DNA from: Zygnema cylindricum
Taxonomy: Eukaryota; Streptophyta; Zygnematophyceae; Zygnematales; Zygnemataceae
Assembly (NCBI GenBank): GCA_037447655.1
Contig: JBBHKE010002523.1
Coordinates: 277,618-341,617 of the forward strand
Reading direction: 5' to 3'
Length of the DNA: 64,000 bases
The notes beneath the pieces were generated by a model, which was given only the letters and a program-made list of their open reading frames with translations, was not told the origin of the DNA and searched no databases. The translations under genes and the position numbers were made by a program. This document shows, one piece after another, positions 53,640 to 64,000 of this stretch. Each line of letters starts with the position of its first letter. Positions within the stretch are counted from its first letter, which is position 1.

Positions 53640-54620
53640 TTTGTTACTTCTTGTGTTCTTTCGATGCTACACCGCTAATAGTTATAAGTATTGAAGTTTT
53701 TTTTGGCACTTAAAACATATTTTCTCCGTGCACACCTATCGGATTGTCAATCGAAGACCTCTAATACGAAGGTGAAAATCTTGCCTTCCAATAACAACCA
53801 TCGGATTGACCGTCTAACGAGTGTGCACGGAGAAAAGATGTTTTAAGTGGCAAAAAAAAGTTTAGCACTAATAGAGGTTAGAGGTGTGCCGTCATTCGCG
53901 CCATCTCACAACCCCAACAGATACGGAAAACACAAGGGAATATCAAAAGATTCTCCTCAAAAAGTCTTATTTTCTTTATCTACATACCCTATGTGGTTAG
54001 CATAGCACGTAACTCCACAAATGCTCGCTGATGTATTTATATAAAGTGAAGTATAAAGTTGCAAAATTGACTCAAAAATGTTGCAGATGTGGACTTCATC
54101 AATAAATTAAGCAACCTTATATGTTCTAAAAACGAAGAAGTTATCAGAAACACAACCATCATGGTATGGGAGCGAAATCCGGCTTTGTCATGTGTTGGTT
54201 TCATTTTAGTAGTTAATGGCCCGTATCGGCTTGAACGCTAATACTACACCGTACCCAAACGCTAATACTACACCGTGCATTCCTATTAGTGTTAATGGTT
54301 TTTTCGCCACTTCAAACATACACACTTGTCCGATTTTTATTGGAAATCGCCAATCGAATGGTGAGAATCTTGCCTTTTAATCGCAACCACCAGGTTAATA
54401 ATCCGACAGGTATGTACGGAGAAAAGATGCTTAGCATATTTCTCGAATTTTAAATATGAGTAGAGTTGTGAAATCGACTCAAAAATTTGTATGGTGTGGA
54501 ATTTATCTAACAATTAAGCACCTTGACATTTTTTAGAAAAAATAAAGTTCATCAAAGACATATTCATCTTGGTATGGGAACAAGAAGAGAAAAATCCCGA
54601 CTTTGTAGTGTATAAGTTTA
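53640..54620 (+). repeat. Diverged tandem segment duplication carrying M1 copies
   Basis: 53640-54210 and 54240-54620 share a series of blocks in the same order: M1 left part, GGAGAAAAGATG, TTGTGAAATCGACTCAAAAAT-type block (54042 region and 54467 region), TTAAGCA.CCTT and CATC.TGGTATGGGA.C. M1 copy 3 begins at 54271 (CACCGTGCATTCCTATTAGT) and lacks a clear right end. Confidence 0.55.
53670..53886. mobile_element. M1 small TIR element, copy 2
   Basis: Starts CACCGCTAATAG after a TA (53668-53669) and folds back on itself: CTTAAAACAT.TTTTCTCCGT (from 53706) pairs with ACGGAGAAAAGATGTTTTAA (from 53827). The right tip CACTAATAGAGGTTAGAGGTG is degenerate (about 53866-53886). Confidence 0.65.
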
Positions 54621-54632
54621 ATTCCAGTAAGC

Positions 54633-54735
54633 AAGTGACTTGTAACCAAATTTTAACCAAAATTTAACCAAATTTTGACCAAAATTTAACCAAATTTTTG
54701 ACCAGGAAACACCAAAAAACACCAAAAAACACCTC
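54633..54735. repeat. Short tandem repeats AACCAAATTTT and ACACCAAAAA
   Basis: Five variants of ACCAAATTTTAACCAAAATTTA followed by three ACACCAAAAA copies. 54736-55037 is AT-rich with no gene. Confidence 0.75.
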
Positions 54736-55037
54736 TTTTTTTGCATGAAGAAAGCATCGGCCAAAACGCCTCACCTAGCTCGTTTAGCAGATTTTGAATA
54801 TTCAGAATTCAAGCAATCATTACAATAAAACAAGTTACAAAGTATAAATAAAAACACATTTGTTCAAACGAGTATTTGATCGTATATAAAAAAAAGTTTG
54901 TAGACGTTATTGGAAAAAATGAATGTACATATAAAACATGTAAAAAAACATTAGAAATGACAACAATGGAAATTAAAACAGATAACTACTTAGGAAATAA
55001 GATTTTTAATGGGTATTTAAAAAAAAAAAATGAAATT

Positions 55038-55640
55038 TGTTAAAATTTGTGTATTTTCTAGGTCTGAATTTATTCTATGTGTGTGTCAGATGGTCTTGTC
55101 TAAGTCATCCATACTTGTTGTAGTCATTAGAAGACAGAGATAGCTATGGCTGCCCTCATAGTCAGAAAGAAACAAGCCAAAACAGGCTGGAAAATTGATA
55201 GGTGGCCAAAATGTTGCTCTGGACCGGACTTGAACTTGAGTTTGTGGTTCACTATGTAGACGTTAGACTTATCCACTAAGGCGTTACCGAAACGATCTTC
55301 GTGGCAGATTTTAAAGGTATATAAACATTAACGCGACGGCTAATTAATACCAAACTAACGAAGGGGAACAATTCATGCACGCACGCACGCGAATCGGAAC
55401 CGTGTAAAATATGTTTTGATCGGACGACCAACATTGTAGCCGCCACCCAAAGTGAGCTTTTGGCAGCATTCGGAGATTGCATCAGGCGGTGCCACGTGGT
55501 GCCGCATTATTTTATCACCTTGTAGACCATGTCGTACAATGGACGTACAATAAGTACATCGCCATTGTACCTTCTTGTACTATATAGTGTTCCTATTGGA
55601 CTAGGGTCTAGAAGTAGGTAGTCGTGAGTAGGCAGACCAA
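55038..55640 (+). repeat. Solo or truncated LTR, related to the A/C families
   Basis: Starts TGTTAAAATTTG, then GTATTTTCTAGGTCTG, CTTGTTGTAGTCA and TATGGCTGCC as in LTR A. It has an antisense tRNA-like block with recognisable A-box (GCCTTAGTGG) and B-box-like (AGTTCAAGTCC, antisense at 55218-55228) parts, a G-box (55493-55498), and GTAC cores at 55534, 55545, 55554, 55567 and 55577. No internal region follows. Confidence 0.78.
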
Positions 55641-56638
55641 AACTTACCACTTACACGTGTCGGGAGATTAACGAGCGAATTGATAGTATCGGACGAACGG
55701 AATGTAAGCCGCTTACCTGGGAATGAATGGTACGGTCAACCATGAGGAGCCGTTGATGGACATCAAAATGACGGACGTGATTCAGGAGGGACCACTAATG
55801 ACGAAGCACACTTGTACGGAATAAAGTGTTTCGTACTACACGACGACTGTCAGCCGGATGCTACCGACCACTACTGACTAAGCACCAGAAATATTTAATG
55901 TACGGTCTTCTATTTGTAAATACATGAAAACAAGGTTTTGTAGTTTAGCCAATTAAAAATAGTGTCACACTATTCAGATTTTAGATATGGCAAAATTAGG
56001 TTTTAGAAGTACTCTTAGAATAGTAAAGTACAGTTATAGTACTTTGTCGTAACATAGAACAGTATTGTAGTATAGTCACTTAAATTAGTGTGACCAGTAG
56101 ATACTCTTTGTAAGTATATAGTTTAGGACTTAGACAAATTATAATCATCCAAGTCTTGGGATATTAATCATCAAAGGCAGTTTTTGTGAATGTGCAGAGT
56201 GAATATCTTATGGTTGACTGGATCAATTGAGTTAAAACTTTAAAGACTAGTTCTACTATGTGTTTCCTAATGTTATGTAAAATTCGTGTCTGCTTAGATC
56301 ACTAAGTTGCATTCTGTTACATCTTGAAGTTGGCTGTTGAGAAGGGTGCTTGATAACTTCTGTTTTAGATGTCTATTTTTGGCTCTCCTCCTGCTACTGT
56401 GGTTGTAGAACAACAAAAAGTACTATTGTATGCATACTATATTTTTTTAAGTTATCGCCTATATGGAATTTGTTGTTCTTTGACCGATATATCGGAACTC
56501 TTGACCTTTCGATAACTGATAACTATCGGTATCGGTGTTATTGCGATAAGTTTGCTACCGATACACAACACTACCAATTTGTTGTCAATTCAAAAACATC
56601 TCACTTGGTAGAATCGTACAGCCTTGTTCTAAAATATA
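55641..56638. other. Intergenic, no supported gene
   Basis: A 101-codon ORF at 56350-56655 runs into M2 copy 2 and has no recognisable domain. Confidence 0.5.
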
Positions 56639-56926
56639 GTTCAAAAGTAGGTTAAAGTAGGCCCATACAATATGCCTATTGTATGCAAAACATACAATAT
56701 GACCTTAAGACCCATATTGTATTTTGACCAATTAAAACATCCAGACCAAAAATTGGGCCAATTAAAACATTCGGACCAAAATTTTTTATTTACACCGTCA
56801 GATTCGGACGATCGGACTGTGGCTGATCAAAGTAGCGATCTAAGAAGATCACATGAAAAGCCCATAACACAACTTAGAATAAAGGGGACTACCAATGGCC
56901 CACGATTAAAATGCCTACTTTTGAAC
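56639..56926. mobile_element. M2 small TIR element, copy 2
   Basis: GTTCAAAAGTAGG (56639-56651) and CCTACTTTTGAAC (56914-56926), flanked by TA on both sides (56637-56638, 56927-56928). 288 bp, in the opposite orientation to copy 1 at 36665. Confidence 0.78.
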
Positions 56927-57046
56927 TATGTTATAAAATGCACTTTTTAATTTAAACAACACTTTTCGCCTGGTTGAGGTTCATAAGTTCAATTTTCCCG
57001 TGCACACGTGTCTGTACCCTCGAGCATTGCACTTGTGGACACGTAG

Positions 57047-57676
57047 CAGAGGTCGCAAACGGTCAGCGAAACCGTGACCCGGCTGTCGGCTGGCAGGCGC
57101 GGATCCGTAACGGTTTGGGTTGCCAAATTTTGGGGGTTGGGCGGTTACGGTCTGTTGATTCACCAGGAAAAAAAAAACGGTCGGTTACGGTCGGTCAACC
57201 AAAAAACAAAAAAAAAAAAAAAAAATTGTACTGTCCCTATAATCCATCATTCTTGTACTTTGTACACTTTGATAACGTGGAAGTAAGTGACATCATGATT
57301 AGCGTCGCAAATCTGACAAGGTACTGTAGTAACGCTATTCATTTCACAAATCTTAGGGAACGCGACAGAGCGTCGCAAATTTGACACGCTAGTACACTAT
57401 TTATTTCGAAAATCTTAGGGAACGCGGCAAATCGTAATTATTGGCTTATTCATACGTCGTACATTGGTTAATTTTGTACTTTTTCGGTTACGGGCGGGCA
57501 CGGTTAGAAGCGAGAAATCGAGATTCGGTTGATTTTTATTTTCGTAAACAACGGTCGGTTAACGGTTAACAATTTTGGAGCGTGACACAACCCGGTCGGG
57601 CGTCGGTTACTCAGATTTTGAAAATAGAAAAACGGTCGGTTTCGGTTATGTAAAATTTCGACTTTTGCGACCTCTG
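57047..57676. mobile_element. hAT-like non-autonomous element with perfect 8-bp duplication
   Basis: Inverted termini CAGAGGTCGCAAA (57047-57059) and TTTGCGACCTCTG (57664-57676), flanked by ACACGTAG on both sides (57039-57046, 57677-57684). CAGAGGT-type tips and 8-bp duplications are diagnostic of hAT. The interior is rich in ACGGTCGGTTACGGT-type motifs and has no transposase. Confidence 0.88.
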
Positions 57677-57754
57677 ACACGTAGGCATACGCACGTGTCT
57701 ATACCATATTTGTTGTTAAGATTTCTGACGATGAATTGAAGCTTTTCGCTGTTA

Positions 57755-57978
57755 CTCCGTTTATCGCTATTAGGGTTAGTGTTTTTTTTTCCCTCTTAAA
57801 ACATCTTTTATCGTGTATCGTACATTTTTGTCGGATTTTGGATCCGACGGTTGAGATTGAAAGCCATGATTCTCACCTTCCCGTTGGTCGTCTCCAAGTG
57901 AGAATCCGACAAAATTGTACGAAGAAATGTTGTTTTAAGTGGCGAAAAAATCATTAACCCTAATAGCGATACACGGTG
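57755..57978. mobile_element. M1 small TIR element, copy 4
   Basis: Left tip CTCCGTTTATCGCTATTAGG after TA (57753-57754); right tip CCTAATAGCGATACACGGTG ends at 57978 before TA (57979-57980). The interior pairs as a hairpin (CTTAAAACAT against TGTTTTAAG). 224 bp. Confidence 0.75.
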
Positions 57979-58569
57979 TACCGTTCTTCCGACAGTCGAT
58001 ACGGCTGGCTCTCCGTTTCAACAGCGAAATACCTCTGGGCAACACCTCTGGGCGTACGTAAAAATAGTACAAATCTGTTGTATTGAGGAAAAATACATAT
58101 TAAGTACATAACCAATTATTATCAACCTCCCCTTCCCCCACAACCTTCCCCTCAACCTCCCCTGGTCCAATTTGTGGGAAAGTGATATATTAGTTAATTG
58201 AATTTATTCTCTGTTACCATTAGTACGTACGGAAGTCAAAAAAGAAGCCTCTCCTTTTCATTGGCGGGAAAATCGTTAGTCGTAAGGCAAAATGTTGAGT
58301 CAAAGTTGTAATCGGTCGTCGCGGTCTGTCGCCGGCTAGTTTGTCTTATTGAGTCAACGTTGAAATCGGTCGTCGCGGTCTGTCGCGCTGCCGGCTAATT
58401 TGTCGTTACGTCAACTTAATGGTCCCGGTTGGTTTGGTGTCATTAAGTCGTGTCGTACGGATTCCATTCCATGTCCATTTCTCGATCCTCCCCCCCCCTT
58501 CCCCCCTTTCCACCCATCCTCGCATTCGCATCCACCCCAACTCTTCCTTTCCAGCTGAATCTCCACTGT

Positions 58570-58616
<47 letters not shown>

Positions 58617-58641
58617 CTTCTTTTCCTCCCTTTCCTCCTTC
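57979..58641 (+). promoter_or_regulatory. Upstream region of the LRR gene with a tandem doublet and CT-repeat leader
   Basis: GAGTCAA.GTTG.AATCGGTCGTCGCGGTCTGTCG occurs twice (58292 and 58352 regions). A (TC)n run at 58577-58612 lies 30 bases before the ATG and probably belongs to the 5' leader. No TATA box is obvious. Confidence 0.45.
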
Positions 58642-61600
58642 ATGGGGATTTTCCCCATCTTCGCTTTTTTTTCGACAGTCCTTATCCGTACAGCCTCCGC
58701 GTATTACGGTGACTGCGAGGATATCCTTGATGCTGCTGACGTGGAAGCCCTGCGGGAAACTCTTCCGTACTTAGGACTGGGAGATGACATAGAATGGAAA
58801 GCCACTGAAGATGCATGCTGCTGGCCAATGATCACCTGCAACGTGACACGTGGCAAGCTCAGAGTGACTGAGATTGATCTTGGCGACTCTTGGTTAGCCG
58901 GCAGTTTGCCACCGTCGGTCGGAAAATTGACGGCTTTGGAATTGTTAAATGTACATTCTAGCATTCTAACAGGAAGTATTCCTGACAGTTGGGGAAATTT
59001 AAAAAACTTAAAGCGGTTGGACCTCTCTAACAATAGCCTAAACGGAACTGTGAATGTGGTGGGGAAAATGACCAAACTAGAATATCTCTCTCTCGACTCT
59101 AATCAGTTTTCTGGAGAAATGAGTAAAATCCCAGTTGATAAACTGACATCCTTAACTAAATTATCCATGGATAATAATGATTTTACCGGATCTTTTCCTG
59201 GTTGGATTGGTAAGTTGTCAAAATTAGAGTTTATTGGACTCGGTGGAAACCTCAAAATGTCTCCTTCCAATCTCCCTTCTGCAAGTTCCAGCTGGCCTGA
59301 TACTCTCCAAATTGTCATTTTATCTTCAATGAATCTCATTGGATCTGTTCCTGAGGCTCTAGTTTCCCTTCCAAAGCTTTCCTGGATTGACCTCAGTCAC
59401 AATTCTTTAGCTGGACCCCTTCCTAACACTTTTGCCTTCAGCACCCTAAATAGCACTGTTTTACTTAACTCGAATAGTTTTACAGGAGATATAACATCTA
59501 GTCTTGCAAATGAAAACATTTCCTTTCTTGATCTGTCAAATAATTTCTTAAGCGGAATCATTACGGAATTCTTCAAAAAATTGTGCGCCGACGACTCGAA
59601 TTCGAGGATCAAACACCTAAATTTAACCCAAAACATGTTAACTGGGGAAATTTCTTCAATTTTTAGTGGTGGAAATTGTATTCATCTCTCTACTCTTGCT
59701 CTCGGCCACAATTACCTTAGTGGGACCGTTTCTGACTTCTCAGGGCTGACAGGCTTAAAATATTTATATTTGGAAAATAACAAATTCTCGGGCAAAATGC
59801 CCAATTTAAATGATAAAAATATTACTACGTTAAATGTGGCAAACAATAATTTGACCGGAAATATTTATGCCTTAACGGGGTTGCAAAAGATAGTAGAACT
59901 AAACCTCAGTGGCAACAATTTCAATGGGCTTCTTCCCTCTAACACTACTTGGGCTATGATCGAGAAAATCGATCTTTCTCGGAATCTATTCAACGGCAAA
60001 ATTCCGATTACCTTGGGAAAAAAAGCGACATATTTAAGAGAACTTGATTTGAGCGAGAACAATTTCGCTGGTGAAATTCCTTTGTCTTTATTCGAAGACT
60101 GCAAACTCCACAACTTGTAAGACAGTGTTTTATGTTTCAAAAAATTAAGAAGGTGAATTTAGAAGGCATGTTGCACTTAAACTATGTGACAAATTGTTGG
60201 TTTATATTTGCCAAATAAAATTCAGGGTAGTGTATGTAAATAGATTTGAGCGTTTCATTAATACTTCTATACTTGATTGCTTGCAAAGGTTTTCTGGAAA
60301 TTCTCGGTTCTATCAATCCTCAACATTATCTATAAACAAACATGACAAACAAAAAAATTAAAATAACATGACAAAAACAAAAACAAAAACAAAAACAAAA
60401 ACAAAAAAACAAGCAAGACAATGTCTTAAACATTGCCATGAAAGACCCATGTTTGTTGCTATCTTGCCTTTGGCTGGCTTTTAGGGACAATGTACTTATT
60501 CTTTTATTGTTTTTATGTTAAAAACCTTCGAGTGAATCATTTTAGCAAGTTTCCAGTTTATTGGCTAAGCACTTCTGCCCAACTTAAAATTTTGTGAGTT
60601 TTCAAACTGGTCTTCGATTTCATGTTCCATAGTTGTTAAACTTATTTACAATTTTTGGAATTGCTGTCATGACCAATATAAACATGGTGTTGATTGTTGG
60701 GTTGTAGAAATGTTGGGAACAACTTAATAGACAAAATACCAGAGTGGATTAAGAGCTACACTGGACTTGAAGAAGTGTGAGTACAAATCATTTTCATAAA
60801 GCTACCTAAAATACAAGCATTTCTATGAAGTAGCATTTTTGGTTAAAACTCTAATGAAGGACATAACCAAATATGATATGAGCAGCACCTTTATTTTCAT
60901 GAATTAGCATTGAAACTTGGGTCAAGTCACCTACATAACTTTTCAACCTGGTTTAGGCTGAAAAAAAAAAAAAAAAAAAATTGGGTTTTTGGTTGTAGCG
61001 TGAAATTGAAAAAAATGTGGCTGAACCTTTGAAAACACAAGTATGCCTTTCTTGAACCTATTTTGGAAATTTAACGCAAAAATAAATGGAATTTAACAAT
61101 GCAGGAATCTCTAAAATTCTGAAACAGCGAAATTGTAAAAAATTGGCACGCCATATCATCGGAATGGGTTTAAGTATCAAAATTAGTATCACATTATTGT
61201 TAGTGAACCATAAATTCTTGATCCTTGAAGATCCCTGAACATTCAGGAAATATCATAATCTGTTCTTTGTTTTATTATACGTGTATCACTTTTGATCGTT
61301 GATCATTACCTTATTGTTATCTGTCCCTTTATTCACTTTTCAGAATTTTTCTGCATTTTATATTTAATTTGATAGCCATTAATGTGAAGGTATTGGCATT
61401 CAAAGTTAAAATATGGACTTCCCATGCCTTTGGCAAAATGTGAAATTTTTGAGCCAAACTGACTACTAGGTAGCCTGAGGGAAACGCTCCTATGGACCTA
61501 TTTTCTAGGTCTAGAACTCCACTATCGTCTATTCTTTGAGATTTCTACAGTATTAAAGTTATTTTAGTTGTTTTACCTGTACCAAACTTTTGATTTAGGT

Positions 61601-63715
61601 ATTTTGACAACAACAACATCACTGACGCTATTCCGTCTTATCTGGGAAACTTTTCATTTCTTCAAGTTTTGTAAGTACCAGTAGCTTCTTATTTCATGTA
61701 TAGAAATAAACCAAGCAAGCTTGTGGCAATGCTGAAACACTTTGCTGATAATTCTAGGTTTTGAATTAATTCCAAAAGCTGAGAAGAATTTGTCGTTTTC
61801 TGTGTTTAAATATCAGGGATTTGTCCAACAACCCATTTGATTCTGGAATTCCGGATACCTTTGGGACTGAGGAATTTGTTTACGATGATTCACTTCAGAT
61901 ATATAAATCGTCAAGTTTTTCTGGTCTATCATATTTGTGAGCAATACAAACTCTGTTTTGTTGATAACTGTCTCTTGTTTTTGTCACAACACACAATTAT
62001 AGTGCTTTCAGCTTTAGGTTTTTGAAATAAGAGACTTAAAAACCAATTAATTTATGCAATGACATCACAAGTAGGTTATGATGTCATCAAACTGTTATCA
62101 TTTTCTGTTTGGAAGTGGGTCAAAACAAAATTAGTGTAGGTTTGTAAATTGTTCTCCAAAAGCTCAAACTGTTATTTAAAAAAAAAATATACTAGTATTT
62201 TTTCTTGGACGACTCGAAGATTATATTATTTCTAGGCAGGTGCAACCCTCTAATGTTATACTTGTTGGCCTGAGTGAATAAGGAATTTGAGCCGATGCAA
62301 TCTCAGTGGCACTATACCAGAGAAGATTGGCAATCTGCGGAGACTTTCTATTTTGTGAGTCGCTCCTTGACTTTCTATTTTGTTAGTTGCACCTTGTCTT
62401 TTTGTCACCATGACACCTAGGTAGTTTCAGGTGACCCATCTGGGGACAGATGCCCAGAAAAGGGTTTTCGGACCGACTTGTTATCCGCCCCTTATAAATC
62501 ATGGGCTAGAATACTTGAAGGTTTGTTTTTTTTTCGATTTTTATTATATTTTTTGGAGCATTGTAAGCATAGTCACAAAATGGGCGAAGCAGGAGTCCTG
62601 TTTTTTCAAATTGACTGATATTCAGATAAGTCCCAAAACAATCGATGCTTAGGTTTTTCTCAAGAAAACATATCGTTTTGTAAGATATATGACAACATAT
62701 TTCAAGTGTTTTGGTGAAGTTATGACTTAGTGAGTTATCTTCAATAAAATAACGTTGACTTTTATTATTAGATATAACATTTGATAGCTTCCTCCATATC
62801 CATTTTATAGATTGTTAAATAACTTGGCTTTGTGGGGGTAGGGATTATATTCTAAATACCATAGTCGATGTTTCAATCCAAATTTCTCCAGTCAGTAAGT
62901 ATTATGTTAAAATCTATATCATTTACACGAAAAATTACGTAAAATCTTGAGAAGTTTTTCTTAGTCCCGTTGGTGATATCATGTGCTAACAGAGATTTAT
63001 CGGACAACAAATTCATAGGAGAAATCCCTAAACTACTTGGAGGACTTCTCCTCAAACATTTGTGAGTTTAAGAGGGTCACAGATACAAGTTACGTTGTCA
63101 TGGAATTCTATCTTCAAATGTGTCGATAGGCAATGGGAATGGCACAGCTTGTTCCTTATGATTCCATCAAATGATGCGACCTTCATGGCTTATAGCACTT
63201 TATATTGATTTTTTATGAAATAGTGACGAAATTTTGATGTTTAAAAGTGCTGCATTCCTTTAAGTTTATAAAGGGATGTCTACTTTTTATGGAAAATTGT
63301 CGAGCACTTTAGCCATTGTTCCTAGAGTTTAATTTTTAATTCGTGGTCTGGAATGATTCGCTTCTGACGGTTTCAGTGCCTGGACAGAAATTTGAGCAAC
63401 AATCACTTATCCGGACGTGTGCCTGACTTATTTTTTACAAACAACCTCACCAACTGCTCTAGGTAGGATGCCCATTCTACATTTTTTCATAACTAGAGCT
63501 GGATTTCTCACACTTCGAAAGGGTGTCCATTGTGCAAATTGATGCATTCTCTTTAAGGTAAATGAAGCCATTATTGGTGATGGAATATAATATTTCACGT
63601 AATTAATAAACAAATGACTTGACATGATTATAACAATACCCAGTGCTCACATGGAATTTTCTCATTGTGAGACGCAGTTTTCTTCCCAACGATCTCCAAG
63701 TGAAATGCAAGGGAG
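58642..63715 (+). CDS. LRR receptor-type gene, 5' part (eight exons; continues beyond the window)
   Basis: Exons: 58642-60116, 60708-60776, 61599-61670, 61817-61936, 62283-62354, 62993-63061, 63388-63462, 63678-63715; 663 codons so far. The first seven exons all end in phase 2 at GT-AG sites, and exons 2-7 are about one repeat each (69-75 nt; exon 4 is 120 nt). Residues 1-20 are a hydrophobic signal peptide ending TASA; an LRR N-terminal cap follows (DACCWPMITC), then about two dozen plant-type repeats such as LKRLDLSNNSLNGTV and LDLSDNKFIGEIPKLLG. I chose the ATG at 58642 because the in-frame ATG at 58450 would translate the CT repeat. Transmembrane and kinase parts, if any, lie downstream. 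Probably a cell-surface receptor or receptor-like protein. Confidence 0.88.
60117..60707 (+). other. Intron 1 of the LRR gene
   Basis: GTAAGA donor, GTTGTAG acceptor; contains a short (ACAAAA)n run at about 60371-60410. Ends in frame with the next repeat. Confidence 0.8.
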
Positions 63716-64000
63716 GTGAGACATTGCACACTACATTTCATGTCAGAAAAGGACTAAAAAAATAAAAAAATAAATTATGACTTTGTGCATGTTTTATAAG
63801 CTATGAGATAATGATTTATACAGTAGAATGGAAATGTATGGGCACAAACGATCTGTCTCATATACATTTAACGTTTTGAGAAGGCTTTATGATAAGAACC
63901 TTGATCTTATAGCGTCAATAATTGAGTTTTTCTGTCTAATTATTTTGATCTTATTATATTTGATCTAATTATATTTGATTGGTGGTTTAACTTGCTTTTT
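63716..64000 (+). other. Intron 8 of the LRR gene, to the window edge
   Basis: GTGAGA donor at 63716 and AT-rich sequence after it; no further exon recognised before the edge. Confidence 0.55.

Noticed and set aside
61495-61520. LTR-like TATTTTCTAGGTCTAG in an LRR intron
   Set aside because: The match to the LTR start is only about 16 bases, with no flanking similarity.
1-64000. CRISPR array, bacterial operons, rRNA genes or an organised defence system
   Set aside because: Repeats are tandem or transposon-related; no spacer pattern, ribosomal sequence or prokaryotic gene order was seen.

Overview
The window looks like repeat-rich nuclear DNA of a streptophyte (a land plant or charophyte green alga; the species cannot be fixed from sequence alone). 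Reasons: Ty1/copia and chromodomain Ty3/gypsy retrotransposons, primer sites matching the anticodon arm of plant-type initiator tRNA, an LRR receptor-type gene with regular phase-2 introns, a CAMTA-type CG-1 gene, an F-box-like gene and CCCTAA-rich short repeats. There is no bacterial, organellar or CRISPR signature.

Layout. 1-7877: a minus-strand copia element (C) split by a young plus-strand copia-derived element (A, 1576-5917) with a perfect 5-bp target duplication; A has near-identical 1175-bp LTRs and one open ORF holding gag plus shrunken remnants of pol. 7878-11130: a decayed minus-strand non-LTR retrotransposon with a C-terminal endonuclease-like domain. 11240-12735: low-complexity DNA and a 71-bp minisatellite. 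12878-14045: decayed F-box-like gene. 14046-21953: intergenic DNA with a foldback element, a Harbinger-like element, LTR fragments and two copies of a dispersed repeat (R1). 21954-27017: decayed copia element B. About 27018-33746: a Ty3/gypsy chromovirus (E) carrying a copia fragment (F) near its 3' end. 33747-39815: purine satellite, two small TIR elements and a third R1 copy. 39823-49914: a split CG-1 gene whose first intron holds copia element D (40113-45471) and which contains an exact 325-bp triplication. 49915-58640: mostly non-coding, with four small TIR elements including an hAT-like one with an 8-bp duplication. 58642-63715: the 5' part of an LRR receptor gene that runs off the right edge.

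How the parts relate. Copia elements A, B, C and D share one priming strategy: directly after the 5' LTR lies a 14-15 nt site complementary to the anticodon arm of initiator tRNA-Met (half-tRNA priming, as known for Drosophila copia and yeast Ty5). In A, B and C this site also contains an in-frame gag ATG. Most of the LTRs share a G-box, helically spaced GTAC cores and an antisense tRNA-like block. Element A is the youngest copy and looks like a trans-mobilised, non-autonomous derivative of the B/C lineage. The only host genes I can support are the LRR gene (best), the CG-1 gene (divergent, possibly dying) and the broken F-box-like gene.
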